Part shown: in pieces, positions 44,493 to 56,619 of the stretch | Numbering within the stretch: the first letter of the stretch is position 1 | Layout of the letters: every line of letters begins with the position of its first letter | From: JAXMCI01 sp046349435 | Lineage (GTDB): Bacteria > Pseudomonadota > Alphaproteobacteria > Dongiales > Dongiaceae | DNA length: 64,000 nt | Direction of reading: 5' to 3' | Assembly (NCBI GenBank): GCA_046349435.1 | Contig: JAXMCI010000010.1 | Span: 124,001-188,000 of the forward strand | Made by a program: the position numbers and the translations under genes | The notes under the pieces: generated by a model | What the model was told of the DNA's origin: nothing | Seen by the model: only the letters and a program-made list of their open reading frames with translations | The model's database searches: none

Positions 44493-46640
44493 ATGGCAGA
44501 CCTGGATTCCATGCCTCCGCCGCCCGGCATCCTGCTGCTGGGGCGCAGTGCCGTCCTCGACGCCGCCGGCGGCGAGGCGACACCGCGCTCGCGCAAGGCG
44601 GTCTGCCTGCTCGCCTACCTGGCGCTGCAGCCGGGCGGCCGGGCTCGCCGCGAGACGCTGCAGGACCTGCTGTGGAGCAACCGCGAGCAGGCCCAGGCCG
44701 CGGCCTCGCTGCGGCAGGCGCTGGTCGAGCTTCGCCGCGCGCTGGCCGGGCTCGGGCCCGATCTCGTCGACGCCTCGCGCGACAGCGTCGCGCTGGCCTG
44801 CGACCGGCTGTTCGTCGACGTCCGGCAGCTCGATCGGCTGCTCGAGCAGGGGACGCCGGAGGCGGTCCTCGAGGCGGCCGGGCTCTGGCACGGGCCGCTG
44901 CTCGGCGACCTGGCGGCGCCCGATCCGGTCTTCGAGGCCTGGCTGCAGGTCGAGCGCACGCATCGTCACGAGCGGCTCCGCCGCGCGCTCGGCGATGCGC
45001 TGGAGGCGGCCGAGCGCGCCGGCACCGAGGACGATGCCTGCCGCGTCGCCGAGCTGCTGCTGCGCGTCGCCCCGACCGAGGAAGCGGCCTGGCGCGCGCT
45101 GATCGCCATCGACCTGCGCCATGGCCGGGTGACCGCGGCGCGGGCGCGGTTCCGCGACTGCCGGGAGATCCTGGCCCGCGAGCTCGAGGTCAAGCCCTCG
45201 GCGGCGCTCACCGCCCTGTTCAGCCAGGTCGACCGGCCGGCGCGCCCGGCCGCGGAGCCCGCGGAGCCGCAGCCCGCCCCCGCCCGGCACGCAGCCGCGC
45301 GGGAGGCGGCGCGGCCGGCCCGGCGCGGTCCGGCGCTGGCGATCGTCATGCGTCCGCCGACCGGCCCGCCGGAGCTCGGCGTGGCGCTGGCCGCGCTGGT
45401 CGAGGACGAGCTGACGGTGCGGCTCGGGCAGCTCAGGCTGCTCTCGCTGGCCATCCGCCCGGAGGAGGAGCAGCGGCTCGATGCCGACTACGTGCTGGCG
45501 ATCGCGGTCGCCTTCGACGAGGCCCGCCCGCGCGTGTCGATCCGATTGCGCGACCGCGAAAGCGGCCAGCACCTGATCGTCGAGCGGCTCGAGCCTGCCG
45601 ACCCCGTGCCGTTCGAGCGGCTGCGGCCCGAGCTGGCGCGGATGGCGGTGAGCGTCGAGCAGGCGATCGTGCGCCACTGGCTCGAGGACCGCGGCGGCCT
45701 GCGCGCCGGCGCCGCCGGCGTCGCCGATCCCTACACGCTGTGGCTGGCGGCCGACCGGCTGACCGAGTCCTTCGAGGCGGACGATCTCAGGGCGGCGGTA
45801 CCGCTGCTGCGCCAGGCGGCGGCGACCGATCCGGGGTTCGCGCGCCCGCTCGCCAGCCTCGCCTCGATCGAGCTCAGCCAGCCGATGGCGAGCTTCGTCG
45901 AGGTGTCCGAGCTGCCGAGCTTCAACGGCGCGCTCGGCCTCGCCAAGAGCGCGGTCCGGATCGATCCCTGGGACCCGCGCTGCCGCATCATGCTGGCCTG
46001 GGTCTACATGCGGAAGCGGCTGTTCCGCCAGGCCGAGGCGGAGTTCCGGCAGGCCCTGGCGCTCGGCGGCCAGGACCCGCTGGTGCTGATCGCCGCCGGG
46101 GAGGGCATGGCCCATCTCGGCAAGCCGGAGGTCGGCATCGGCCTCGGCGAGCGCGCGCTGGCGATCCATCCGGCGCCGCCCGACTACTTCCATTCATACC
46201 TCGCGGCGACCTACGCCGCCGCAGGCGCCCATGACCGGGCGCTCGAGCACAGCTTCAGCTCGGCGCTGACCGTGCCGGAATACATCGCGCTGCGCGCCGT
46301 GCTGCTGGCCGAGACCGGCCGGCGCGAGCAGGCGCGAGCGGCGGCGGCGGAGTTCCTGCAGCGGGCCGAGGCCGGCTGGTCCGGCCACCGCCGCTTCGAT
46401 CCGCGCGCCGCGCTGACCTGGCTCGGCAGCATCCTGCTGACCGAGGATCAGCGCCGGCGCGAGAGCTTCGTCCGCTCCGTGTCGGAGCTGATCGGGGTCG
46501 TGCCCGACCATCCGCAGGGCATCGTCCCGGCGAGCGCGGCACCGCCGGCCCGGTCTTTCGCCATCGGCGAGGTGGCCAGCCGCGGGCCGCTGATCGCCCC
46601 GCGCGACCTCCGCTTCTCGACGATCAGCGGCAGCCCATGA
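44493..46640 (+). CDS. SARP/BTAD-family transcriptional regulator with C-terminal TPR-like region
   Basis: A 715-residue regulator. The N-terminal 90 residues form a winged-helix of the OmpR-like type found in SARP proteins (RSRKAVCLLAYLALQPGGRARRETLQDLLWSNREQAQAAASLRQALVELRRALAG). A bacterial transcriptional activation domain follows (about 95-245), ending LAVKPS-like (ARELEVKPSAALTALFSQVD). The middle and C-terminus are helical, with TPR-like repeats (AEFRQALALGGQDPLVLIAAGEGMAHLGKPEVGIGLGERALAI). Its 3' end overlaps the convergent NHLP-like peptide gene by 17 bases. SARP regulators often control natural-product genes, so it may govern the adjacent YcaO locus. Confidence 0.82.
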   Translation: MADLDSMPPPPGILLLGRSAVLDAAGGEATPRSRKAVCLLAYLALQPGGRARRETLQDLLWSNREQAQAAASLRQALVELRRALAGLGPDLVDASRDSVALACDRLFVDVRQLDRLLEQGTPEAVLEAAGLWHGPLLGDLAAPDPVFEAWLQVERTHRHERLRRALGDALEAAERAGTEDDACRVAELLLRVAPTEEAAWRALIAIDLRHGRVTAARARFRDCREILARELEVKPSAALTALFSQVDRPARPAAEPAEPQPAPARHAAAREAARPARRGPALAIVMRPPTGPPELGVALAALVEDELTVRLGQLRLLSLAIRPEEEQRLDADYVLAIAVAFDEARPRVSIRLRDRESGQHLIVERLEPADPVPFERLRPELARMAVSVEQAIVRHWLEDRGGLRAGAAGVADPYTLWLAADRLTESFEADDLRAAVPLLRQAAATDPGFARPLASLASIELSQPMASFVEVSELPSFNGALGLAKSAVRIDPWDPRCRIMLAWVYMRKRLFRQAEAEFRQALALGGQDPLVLIAAGEGMAHLGKPEVGIGLGERALAIHPAPPDYFHSYLAATYAAAGAHDRALEHSFSSALTVPEYIALRAVLLAETGRREQARAAAAEFLQRAEAGWSGHRRFDPRAALTWLGSILLTEDQRRRESFVRSVSELIGVVPDHPQGIVPASAAPPARSFAIGEVASRGPLIAPRDLRFSTISGSP

Positions 46641-46959
46641 TCACCGTGAAGCCGAGCTCGTCGAGATATTCGTCGAACTCCTTCTGGGTCGGGAAATCGC
46701 TGCGGTCCTTGACGTCGTGCGGCAGGACGACGTGGAACTGCTTGTCGCTGTCCTCGACCACCGTCGGCGGCCGGGCGTCGAGCTCCTTGGCGTCCAGGCC
46801 GGCCTTGGCGAGCAGCGACTTGGCGTTCTTCTTCAGGTTGCTGCGATGGGTCGGGTCCTTCACCGCATCATGAATCAGCTTGCCGACGTTGCGGCACACG
46901 GTGCGATCCGCCTTGAAGGCCACCTGCTCATGTCGACGCACGCCCTTGATCCGGCTCAT
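46624..46959 (-). CDS. NHLP-like putative RiPP precursor peptide
   Basis: A 111-residue peptide. Residues 35-80 (DPTHRSNLKKNAKSLLAKAG, then a VVEDSDKQFHVVLP ending) closely resemble the nitrile-hydratase-like leader peptide family, which has the DP..R..L..NPK..L...G and VVE.T...H.VLP pattern. The C-terminal core, residues 81-111, would be HDVKDRSDFPTQKEFDEYLD plus ELGFTVIMGCR, with one cysteine (Cys110) beside Gly109. The CxxCxC metal motif of real nitrile hydratase is absent. A GGGGAG ribosome site precedes the ATG at 46959. It is divergent from a YcaO gene starting within 25 bases, which supports a precursor/modifying-enzyme pair. The assignment is from pattern, not a search. Confidence 0.62.
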   Translation of the reverse strand: MSRIKGVRRHEQVAFKADRTVCRNVGKLIHDAVKDPTHRSNLKKNAKSLLAKAGLDAKELDARPPTVVEDSDKQFHVVLPHDVKDRSDFPTQKEFDEYLDELGFTVIMGCR

Positions 46960-46979
46960 CCTGGCTCCCCACGCTCCAC

Positions 46980-48221
46980 TTGGTTGACGCGACGCTAGCA
47001 AAACCGTCCCGCGATGGCCATAGCCTCGCCCCGGACGCGGCCCGCCCGGCGTGGCCGCCGGAGACCAGGCTGCTGCAGCTGAGCTGCGCCGATGCGCCGG
47101 CCCGCTTCCTCGTCGCGATGGGCAGGACGGCGGGGGGCGACGCCGGGCTCCTCGGCGCCGGGCGCGGCCTCTCCCGGGCGCAGGCGCTGCGGTCCTGCCT
47201 GGGCGAGGTGGCCGAGGGCCGCGCCGCCGCCGCTCCTGGCGGGCTGGCCGTCCTCGAGGGGCGGGTGCGCGACCTGCCCGCGCCCGCCATCGCGGCCAAC
47301 CGGCTGTGGTGCTTCTCGCGGCGCCAGCTGGCGCAGGGCCCGCATCCCGGCGAGGGCATCGCGCCGCCGGCATGGGCGGCCGGGCGCGCCGCCATCCGGG
47401 ATTGTCGCCGCTGGGTGCGGGCCCGCGCCAGCGACGGCGGACCGGGGGCCTTCGTGCCCGAGGCCGCGATCCGGCTGCGACCGGGCGGCCTCGCCGGCAG
47501 CAACGGGCTGGCGGCCGGGCCCGACCGGCCGGCGGCCGAGCGCGCCGCCGTCCTGGAGCTGGTCGAGCGCGACGCGGTGGCGATCTGGTGGTACGGGCGG
47601 ATCCGCCGCCCCGGCCTGCCGCTCGCCGTCCTGGACGAGGCCGGCGGCGCGCGGCTGCGCCGCTGGCTGGCCCGGCGGGAGCGCGAGAGCTGGCTGCTCG
47701 AGCTGACGCACGACCTCGGCATTCCGGTCGTCGCCGCGCTCTCTGCCGCCCCGGACGGCAGCGGGATCGCCTACGGCTTCGCCGCCGGGACCAGCCTCGG
47801 TACCGCCGCGCTGGCCGCCGCGCTCGAGATGCTGCAGAGCGAGATCTCGCTCGATCTGGCGGCCCGCCGGGCGGCGCGCCTCGGCCGCGCCGAGGGCCGG
47901 CCGGGCGCCTGCTGCTGTGGTCCCGGCAGGCCGGTATCGGACGGCTTCCGTTCCTCGCCCCGGCAACGGACGCGCACGCGCCGCCGCGCGCCGCGGGGGA
48001 CCCCGTCGCCATCGTCGCCGACCGCCTCGGCGCCCCGGTGCTGCTGGTCGATCTCGATCGGCCCGGCGATCCGCTGCCGGTAGTCCGCGCCTTCGCGCCC
48101 GGGCTCAGGCCCTGGCGGTCGCGTCGCCCGCGGGCGGCTCGGCACGGTGCCCCGCCGGCTCGGCTGGCGGGCGACGCCGGTCGACGCTTGCACGGTGGGC
48201 GACGACGTGATCCTGATCTGA
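46980..48221 (+). pseudogene. YcaO family protein (cyclodehydratase/thioamide type), frameshifted
   Basis: YcaO enzymes use ATP to activate peptide amides, forming azolines or thioamides in RiPPs. Family motifs are readable: GRGLSRAQALRSCLGEVAE at residues 61-79 and NGLAAG to ERAAVLELVERDA at 175-199, which carry the ATP/Mg glutamates. LEMLQSEISL near residue 280 is a further conserved strand. The frame shifts at about 47905, after which LLLWSRQAGIGRLPFLAPA and GAPVLLVDLDRP read in another frame. It shifts again near 48125, where GRLGTVPRRLGW reads to TGA 48219-48221. Start uncertain (TTG 46980 is the earliest). No separate E1-like partner gene or TfuA was seen. Confidence 0.72.
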
Positions 48222-48243
48222 GCGGGCGACGGGGAGACGAGGC

Positions 48244-49870
48244 ATGGCGCACAGGGATCTCGCAGGCAGCAGCCGGCCGGCGCCGCAGGGTGCCGTGCGG
48301 GCCGCCGACCTCGATCCGGCGACGCCGATCGAGCTGACGGTGACGCTGAAGGGGCGGGCGCTCGATCCCGTCGGCGCCTCGCCGCGGCCGCCGCTCGAGG
48401 CCGCGGCCTTCGCCGAGCGCTACGGCGCGCCGGCGGCCGCGGTGGACCAGGTGACCAAGGCGCTGGCGCGGCACGGGCTGAAGGTGCTGGCGGCCAGCCG
48501 CGACCGCCGCAGCCTGCGCGTGCGCGGCACCGCCGCGCAGATCCAGGCGGCCTTCCAGGTGCAGCTCGGCGTCTGGCGCGACGAGCATAAGCGTGAATAC
48601 CGCGCCCGCGAGGGACGATCGCCATTCCCGACGAGCTCGACGAGCTGGTCACCGGCGTCTTCGGGCTCGACCAGCGGCGGATGATCCGCCGCACCCCGCC
48701 GCTCGCCCAGGCGGCTACCCCCGTTGCCGGCGCCAAGCCCTGGGGCGTCGCCGAGATCGAGGAACGCTACCGCTTCCCGCCCGGGGACGGGCGCGGGCAG
48801 GTGATCGGCATCGTCGAGTTCGGCTTCCCGATGGGGCCGGACAAGGCGCTGATGCCGGCCTGGCTGCCCGACGATCTCGAGGCCTTCTGCCGTGCCCAGG
48901 GCCGGCCGGTTCCGCCGGTCGCGATCCTGCCGACCGGCCATCCGCCGCTCGACGCCGCGACCTTCCGGTCGCTGCTGCCGCAGCTGCCCGAGGCGGTCGG
49001 CCGGCTGCTGCGCTACGCCACCGGCGAGACCATGATGGATGTCGAGATCGTCGCCGGGCTCTGCCCCCGCGCCAAGATCCTGGTCTATGTCTCGACCTTC
49101 GACGAGAAGGGCTGGATCGACCTGCTCGACCTGGTGCTGGGCGGCGATCCCGCGACGCCCGGCGTGCTCTCGATCAGCTACGGGCTGAACGAGGATCACC
49201 CGAACTGGTCGGCCGCGGCGCTGCGCGAGATCGAGCTGCGCCTGCATGCCGCGGCGCTGCAGGGCATCACCGTCTGCGTCGCCGCCGGCGACGACGGCGC
49301 CGGCTCGCACGATACCGACGGGCGGGCGCACGTCCCCTATCCCGCCGCCAGCCCGCACGTGCTCGCGGTCGGCGGCACGATGCTCGCCGGCACGCAGCCG
49401 CCGCGCCCGAGGTGGCGTGGTGGAAGGCGCCGGGCGCGCGCCAGGACGACGGCACCGGCGGCGCCACCGGCGGCGGCGTCAGCACGCGGTTCCGCCGGCC
49501 CGCCTGGCAGCCCGGGCCGGTACGGTCGATCAACCCCGACGGCATCGACGGCCGCATCGTGCCTCGACGTGGCGGCGCTGGCCGGCCCGCCCGGCTACGA
49601 CATCGTCATGCAGGGCGTGCGCGGCTCGCACGGCGGCACCAGCGCCGCCGCGCCGGTCTGGGCGGCGCTGCTCGCCCGCCTCTTCGCCGACCGCGGCCGG
49701 TCCTGCCGCCGCTGCCGCGCCGGGCGGCGTCCCGCCGGCGCCAGCCGCGACATCACCGACGGACACAACGCCAGCGCACCCAGCCCCGGCAAGGGCCGGC
49801 CGCTCCGCTTCGACCGGTCAGCGGCTGGGGCGTCCCCGACGGCAAGGCGCTGGCGAAGATCCTGGGCTGA
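48244..49870 (+). pseudogene. S53 family serine peptidase (sedolisin/pro-kumamolisin), frameshifted
   Basis: A secreted-type acid serine-carboxyl peptidase with an N-terminal pro-domain. The pro-kumamolisin activation domain fills 48244-48610 (LTVTLKGRALDPVG to AAFQVQLGVWRDEH). The catalytic part retains GETMMDVEIVAG (Glu and Asp), AAGDDGAGSHD (oxyanion Asp) and GGTSAAAPVWAALLARL (nucleophile Ser). The C-terminal calcium site region DITDGHN and VSGWGVPDGKALAKIL follow. Reading frame changes are needed near 48612, 49405, 49562 and 49825. All catalytic motifs survive. It starts 22 bases after the YcaO stop, so the two are probably co-transcribed; a protease in a RiPP locus could trim the leader, which is an inference. 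Confidence 0.75.
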
Positions 49871-50125
49871 GCCAGGTCGCCCAGGGTCGCTGCCGGCCAG
49901 GGCTTCGCAGCTGGCATGTCCCGGCCGGGTTGGCCGGCCAGCCGGGCTCGCGGGCATGAGCCAGATCAAGGCCGGCCCGGCCCGGCGGCCCTATTCACCG
50001 CGGACGATGACCGGGATAGCTGGGTTGACGAGTGGCCGCCGCCGCCAGGGACGCGAGCCGGGCGTGACGTTGCCGAGGCCCCGTCGGCAGTGCGTCTTCT
50101 GCGCCGGGCGGGCTGCAGGATCGAG

Positions 50126-51104
50126 ATGACCCGGGCGGAGCGAAATCGCGTCGCGCGACGGCTCCTTGCGTGGCTGCCTGGGCTTCTGGCGCTGATCGTG
50201 CTGACCATGGTGCTGCTGCGGATGGGCGAGCTCGAGCGCCTGCTGACGGTGCTCGGAGGACTGTCTCCGTTCGCCATCCTCCTGGCGGCACTGCCGCAGC
50301 TCGCGACTTATGCCGCCGCCGCCTCGATCTGGTACGCGGTGCTGCGGCGGGCGGAGCATCGCCGGCATCTGGCCGGGCTCTATGTACTCGGCATCGCCAA
50401 GCTCTTCATGGACCAGGCGCTGCCGAGTGGCGGGCTCAGCGGCTCGCTGCTGGTCGTCTCGGCCCTGCGACGCCGCGGCGTGTCGGCCCCGGTGGCCGTC
50501 GCGGCCCTGCTCGTCGGCGTGATTTCGTTCCATCTCGCGCTGGCCGCCGGCGCGCTGGCGAGCCTCGGCATCATGGCGTTCCACCATGTCCTCGGCCGCG
50601 AGGCCGTGGTGGCGGCCGTCCTTGGCCTGCTCTTGGCGGTGGCCGTGCTCGCCGCGGTCGTGGGGCTGCGCCGGCACCGGCTCTGGCTGCAGCGCTGGCT
50701 CGTCCGCCTCCCCGGGGTTCCGTCGCCTTCGCGATGCCATCCGCGCGGCGCCCGGACGCTGCTCCGCGACGCCCCTGCTGCTCGTGGCCGTGCTGCAGCT
50801 TTCGATCATCGCCCTCGACGCCGCACCTGTGGATCTGCTGCGCGAGCTCGGTGCCCCGGCCGCCTATGGAACAGCCTTCGCCAGCTTCGTGCTGGCCTCG
50901 ATCGCGGCCGACCTCATCCCGGTCCCGCTCGGCCTCGGCTCGTTCGAGGCGGCGCTGGTCGGCCTCCTCGCCCTGCTCAAGGTCGATCTCACCATGGCGG
51001 CGGCCGGCACCCTGCTGTTTCGCGGGTCAGCTTCTGGCTGCCGATGCTGCCGGGCCTGGCTCGCCCGGCGCGAGATCCGGGGCGCCCACGCGGCTCCGTT
51101 GTGA
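50126..51104 (+). pseudogene. Lysylphosphatidylglycerol-synthase-type (UPF0104) membrane protein, frameshifted
   Basis: A polytopic membrane protein of the LPG_synthase_TM group: hydrophobic helices from the start (MTRAERNRVARRLLAWLPGLLALIVLTMVLLRM), DQALPSGGLSGSLLVVSALRRRG as the conserved loop, and LIPVPLGLGSFEAALVGLLALLKV near the C-terminus. The frame shifts at about 50725 and again near 51025, where a single missing G in CGCGGG would restore GVSFWLPMLPGLA. Such proteins flip or modify lipids or peptidoglycan precursors. It lies between the S53 gene and the convergent PEP synthase gene. Confidence 0.7.
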
Positions 51105-51122
51105 CGTGGGTGGAGGGGCCGC

Positions 51123-53526
<2,404 letters not shown>

Positions 53527-53584
53527 CGGAATCCTCTGCCCTCGCGACGCCCCTCATGACTGCTCTGCCCGGCCGTCGCCGCCA

Positions 53585-53598
53585 ATGACGCAGATCAA
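53585..53598 (-). promoter_or_regulatory. FNR/FixK-type box upstream of ppsA
   Basis: ATGACGCAGATCAA (read as TTGATCTGCGTCAT on the minus strand) matches the FNR/FixK consensus in nine of ten positions. Its centre at 53591.5 predicts a minus-strand start near 53550, 24 bases before the gene's ATG at 53526. The matching -10 is weak (AGTCAT). The divergent HlyD gene starts at 53737, so it could serve that promoter instead. The 210-base gap holds nothing else clear. Confidence 0.55.
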
Positions 53599-53736
53599 CC
53601 GCGCCGCATGGATCCAACCGGTTACGTCTGCTATATTCGTGCGATTGCGTCGTGATCTCAGCTGAGGGGGAGCAGTCGAGACCCGATCGACGTCACCCGG
53701 TCCGCCGCCGCGGATCTCGACCGGAGGAGGGTCGAT

Positions 53737-54903
53737 TTGGCCGTACAGGATGCCGGCCCGGCACCGCCCCCCGCCGCCCCTCAACCTGCCGCTCCTCAAC
53801 CCGCCCCTGACGCGGAGGTCGAGCGACCCCGCCGCGACCCTGCCGCCACCCGGCGCCTGATCGGGCACGGAGTCCGCGGCGCCGTCCTCCTGCTCGCCGC
53901 CGGGCTGGTCGTGCTGTTCGTCACCGGCTGGGACTCCTGGGTCGGCGCCAGCGCCCGGCAGGTCACCGACGACGCCTATGTCCGGGGCGACATCACGCCG
54001 CTCAGCGCCAAGGTCGCCGGCTATGTCCAGGCCGTTCCGGTCGACGACTTCCAGCGCGTCAAGGCGGGCGACCTGCTGGTCGAGATCGAGGACCAGGACT
54101 ATGCCGCAAGGGTCGCGCAGGCCGAGGCCGACCTGCTGGGCGCCGAGGCGGCGATCGCCAACCTGAAGTCCCGCAAGGCCCTGCAGCATGCCGAGATCGA
54201 CCAGGCCGGGAACGTCATCGACGCGACCGCCGCCGACCTCGAGCGCGCGCAGCAGGAGCTGACGCGGCAGAAGGCGCTGCTGGCGACCAGCTACGGCACC
54301 CAGCAGAAGGTCGAGCAGGCGGTGGCCGAGCAGAAGCGGCTGGCCGCGACGCTGGAACGCAACCGCGCGGAGCTCGAGGCGCAGCGCCGGCAGATGGGCG
54401 TGCTGGACACCCAGGAATCGCAGCTGCGGGCCGAGTACAAGGCCAAACGGGCGGTGCTCGACCTGGCGCGGATCAATCTCGGCTACACGCGGATCGTCGC
54501 TCCGATCGACGGCATGGTCGGCGAGCGCGGCGTGCGTGCCGGGCAGTACGTCCACGAGGGCACCCAGGTGATCTCGGTAATCCCCCTGCAGAACGTCTGG
54601 GTGGTAGCGAACTACAAGGAAACCCAGCTCACCCGCGTCGAGCCCGGCCAGCCGGTGGAGATCCGCGTCGACGCCTTTCCCGGGGTGGTGATCGCCGGGC
54701 ATGTCGAGCGCATCGCGCCGGCGAGCGGCTCGCAGTTCAGCCTGCTGCCGCCGGACAACGCCACCGGCAACTTCACCAAGGTGGTGCAGCGGATCCCGGT
54801 GAAGATCCGCCTCGACGCGCCGAACCCGCTGGACGGCAAGCTGCGCCCCGGCATGTCGGTGGTGGCGACGGTGGAGGTCGGCAAGCCGCCGGCTGCGCCT
54901 TAG
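53737..54903 (+). CDS. HlyD family efflux adaptor, EmrA-like
   Basis: A membrane fusion protein of 388 residues that bridges an inner-membrane exporter to an outer-membrane channel. A Pro-rich N-terminus precedes one transmembrane helix (GAVLLLAAGLVVLFV), then the lipoyl-like domain (TDDAYVRGDITPLSAKVAGYVQAVPVDDFQRVKAGDLLVEIED). A coiled coil and VAPIDGMVGERGVRAGQYVHEGTQVISVIPL follow, typical of EmrA. The start is TTG 53737, preceded by GGAGGAGGG. The MFS gene follows after four bases. No outer-membrane channel gene is present here. Confidence 0.9.
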   Translation: MAVQDAGPAPPPAAPQPAAPQPAPDAEVERPRRDPAATRRLIGHGVRGAVLLLAAGLVVLFVTGWDSWVGASARQVTDDAYVRGDITPLSAKVAGYVQAVPVDDFQRVKAGDLLVEIEDQDYAARVAQAEADLLGAEAAIANLKSRKALQHAEIDQAGNVIDATAADLERAQQELTRQKALLATSYGTQQKVEQAVAEQKRLAATLERNRAELEAQRRQMGVLDTQESQLRAEYKAKRAVLDLARINLGYTRIVAPIDGMVGERGVRAGQYVHEGTQVISVIPLQNVWVVANYKETQLTRVEPGQPVEIRVDAFPGVVIAGHVERIAPASGSQFSLLPPDNATGNFTKVVQRIPVKIRLDAPNPLDGKLRPGMSVVATVEVGKPPAAP

Positions 54904-54907
54904 CCGC

Positions 54908-56521
54908 ATGGTCTCGACCGTCGCCCCGCTGCCGGCTTCGCCGGCGGCCGCCGCGCCCGCCGCGCCCACCGCCCGCTGCCGGCGGCCGGCGATCGGCGTT
55001 GCGGCGGTGGTGATCGGCGCCTTCATCTCCAGCCTCAACACCCGCATCGCCACGGTCGGCCTGGCCGACATCCGCGGTGCGATGGGCTTCGGGTTCGACG
55101 AAGGCAGCTGGGTCACGACGCTGTTCGCGGCGGCCCAGATGGCGATGACGCCGGCCGCCGCCTGGCTGGGGCCGGTGATCGGCACCCGCCGCTTCCTGCT
55201 CTGGTCGAGCGTGATCTTCACGGCCAGCTCGTTCGTCCTGCCGTTCACCCGCGACTACGACACGGTGATCGCGCTGCAGATCGTGCGCGGGCTGTCGGTC
55301 GGCACCTTCATCCCGGCGGCGCTCGGCTTCATCCTGCGCAGCCTGGCGCCGCGCTGGTGGATCTGGGGGCTGGCCGCCTACGCCTTCCGCTTCGTCTTCT
55401 CGCAGAACATCAGCAGCTCGATCGAGGGCTGGTACTCCGAGGCGGGGGCGTGGCAGTGGATCTTCTGGCAGAACGTCGTCCTGACGCCGCTGATGATCCT
55501 GCTGATCGGGATCGGCATGCCGCGGCAACCGGTCGATCGCGTGCTGCTGCGGCAGACCGACTGGGGCGGGATCGTCTTCGCCGGCCTCGGCTTCGGGCTG
55601 CTCTATGCCGCGCTCGACCAGGGCAACCGGCTCGACTGGCTCGGCTCCGGCACGGTGGTCGGCCTGCTGCTGGCGGGCGGCCTGCTGGTCCTCGCCTTCT
55701 GCGTCCAGGAGCTGCTGGTCGAGCGGCCGCTGATCCAGTGGCGCGTGCTGGTCCAGCGCAATGTCTGGATCCCCGCGGCCCTGGTCGGGCTCTACGGCTT
55801 CGGCTCGACGGCCACCGCCTACATCCTCCCCGACTATCTCACCCGCATCCAGGGGCTGCGCTCGCTGCAGATCGGCGAGGTGCTGGACTGGATCGCGCTG
55901 CCGCAGCTGCTGCTGGTCCCGATCGTCGCCGCGCTGGCCCGCCGCATCGATGCCCGCCTGCTGCTGGCGCTCGGGCTGGCGCTGATCGCGCTCGGCAGCT
56001 GGCTCGACACCGACCTGACCCATGACTGGGTGGGCGCCGATTTCCGGCATTCGCTGCTGGTCGAGGCGGTGGGCCTGGCCTTCGCGCTCACCGCCCTGAT
56101 CATCTTCGCGGTGGCCAACATCACGCCGGCGCTCGCCGCCTCGACGGCGGCGATCATCCAGATCGCCCGGCTGTTCGGCAACGAGGTCGGCAGCGCCTTC
56201 ATCCAGACCTTCATCCGGGTCCGCGAGCAGCTCCACTCCAACCTGATCGGCCTGCACCTGGTGGCCGGCTCGGGCGACGCCGAGCGCGCGCTGGCGCAGC
56301 TCTCGGCGCCGTTCGCCGCGCGGCCAACCGGCGCCGGCGACGTGGCGGGGCAGGGCGTGAGGGCGATCGCCGGCCTGGTGCAGCGCGAATCCTACGTGCT
56401 GGCCTATATCGACGGCTTCTGGCTGGTCGCCTGGGTGCTGGCCGCGGGGCTGCTGCTGGTCCTGCTGCTGCGGCCGCCGCCGCCCAACCCGATGACGCCG
56501 CCCCGCCGCAGCGGCACCTGA
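54908..56521 (+). CDS. MFS transporter, DHA2 family (EmrB-like)
   Basis: A 537-residue proton-driven efflux permease with about 14 membrane helices. The first helix includes VAAVVIGAFISSLNTRIATVGLADIRGAMG, and a central motif-B-like segment is LQIVRGLSVGTFIPAALGF. It pairs with the EmrA-like adaptor four bases upstream to export drugs or metabolites; the substrate is unknown. A C-terminal periplasmic region (QRESYVLAYIDGFWLVAWVLAAGLLLVLLL) matches other EmrB proteins. Confidence 0.9.
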   Translation: MVSTVAPLPASPAAAAPAAPTARCRRPAIGVAAVVIGAFISSLNTRIATVGLADIRGAMGFGFDEGSWVTTLFAAAQMAMTPAAAWLGPVIGTRRFLLWSSVIFTASSFVLPFTRDYDTVIALQIVRGLSVGTFIPAALGFILRSLAPRWWIWGLAAYAFRFVFSQNISSSIEGWYSEAGAWQWIFWQNVVLTPLMILLIGIGMPRQPVDRVLLRQTDWGGIVFAGLGFGLLYAALDQGNRLDWLGSGTVVGLLLAGGLLVLAFCVQELLVERPLIQWRVLVQRNVWIPAALVGLYGFGSTATAYILPDYLTRIQGLRSLQIGEVLDWIALPQLLLVPIVAALARRIDARLLLALGLALIALGSWLDTDLTHDWVGADFRHSLLVEAVGLAFALTALIIFAVANITPALAASTAAIIQIARLFGNEVGSAFIQTFIRVREQLHSNLIGLHLVAGSGDAERALAQLSAPFAARPTGAGDVAGQGVRAIAGLVQRESYVLAYIDGFWLVAWVLAAGLLLVLLLRPPPPNPMTPPRRSGT

Positions 56522-56619
56522 CCGTTTCCGGCAGGCCCGGCCGGCGCCGGTCGGGCTATCCTGTCGCCGACGATCCCGTCGAGGCCGCGTGCCGAGGACG
56601 GGGCGCGCCGGAGGTGGTC

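Noticed and set aside
46942..46959. FNR-like sequence (TTGAT-CCGG-CTCAT) over the start of the NHLP-like peptide
   Set aside because: It lies inside the coding start (MSRIKG) and the second half site is CTCAT, a poor match; chance coding similarity.
46624..46959. Reading the small peptide as a nitrile hydratase alpha subunit
   Set aside because: The CxxCxC metal motif and the length of the enzyme are missing; only the leader-like similarity remains.
49956..49969. FNR-like sequence ATGAG-CCAG-ATCAA between the S53 gene and the membrane protein gene
   Set aside because: First half site has ATGAG rather than ATGAC, and there is no matching -10; too weak to call.
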